Shown in pieces: positions 63,986 to 64,000 of a stretch of DNA of 64,000 nt. This stretch comes from Trichinella spiralis (Eukaryota; Nematoda; Enoplea; Trichinellida; Trichinellidae): positions 6,011,473 to 6,075,472 of the forward strand of contig CM012954.1 of the NCBI GenBank assembly GCA_000181795.3, read 5' to 3'. Under the pieces are notes generated by a model that did not search any database, had not been told where the DNA came from, and saw only the letters and a list, made by a program, of their open reading frames with translations. A program made the translations under genes and the position numbers. Numbering within the stretch: the stretch's first letter is position 1; the number at the start of each line of letters is the position of its first letter.

Positions 63986-64000
63986 GGTATAAGAAACGTT

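Larger units (their letters stand above)
61807..64000. other. Right-end flank of the SLC6 gene
   Basis: 2.2 kb. No gene is recognised with confidence. It contains a CRE octamer, a weak minus-strand open segment and a diverged tandem duplication, listed separately. Confidence 0.45.

Overview
The window is an AT-rich animal chromosome segment with compact genes. Most introns are about 50-200 bases with plain GT...AG ends. The ribosomal protein L12 and the serpentine receptor look nematode-like. Low GC, short introns and genes that C. elegans is known to lack (such as NAMPT) suggest a basal (clade I, Trichinella-like) nematode. The nematode call is fairly firm; the clade is inference. I saw no virus-derived element, LINE, SINE, DNA transposon, rRNA, tRNA or CRISPR array.

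Layout, left to right: the first part of cytosolic alpha-mannosidase MAN2C1 (-, cut by the left edge); UBL5/Hub1 (-); SLC12A8-type transporter (+); U5 snRNP protein TXNL4A/Dim1 (-); Myt1 kinase (+); inositol polyphosphate multikinase (-); a Met/Ron-like kinase with no receptor part (+); TMEM168 (-); NAMPT (+); an MTRFR-type mitochondrial GGQ factor (+); a protein carrying only the C-terminal modules of Myb (-); RPL12 (+); TAF11 (+); the exonuclease XRN1 (+, over 8 kb); CLUAP1/IFT38 (-); an SRSX-like receptor (-); WDR26 (+); and an SLC6 Na+/Cl- transporter (+). Most multi-exon models were traced exon by exon, and the reading phase closes at every junction I checked.

The genes are mostly unrelated housekeeping functions. 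Some linkages are worth attention. NAMPT makes nicotinamide mononucleotide, and an SLC12A8 homologue (a disputed NMN transporter in mammals) lies 14 kb away. UBL5 and TXNL4A are both small spliceosomal proteins. Myt1 and the Myb-tail protein both concern G2/M control. Two same-strand pairs, UBL5-MAN2C1 and NAMPT-MTRFR, are only 170-270 bases apart with a splice acceptor just before the downstream start, which looks operon-like.

The best candidates for new biology are the orphan Myb C-terminal protein and the kinase-only Met relative. The first has complete phase-consistent exons but no DNA-binding repeats. The second has an intact catalytic core but lacks the paired activation-loop tyrosines. 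The intergenic stretches (44.2-49.4 kb and the right end are the largest) hold simple repeats and, at the far right, a decayed tandem duplication of about 230 bases.
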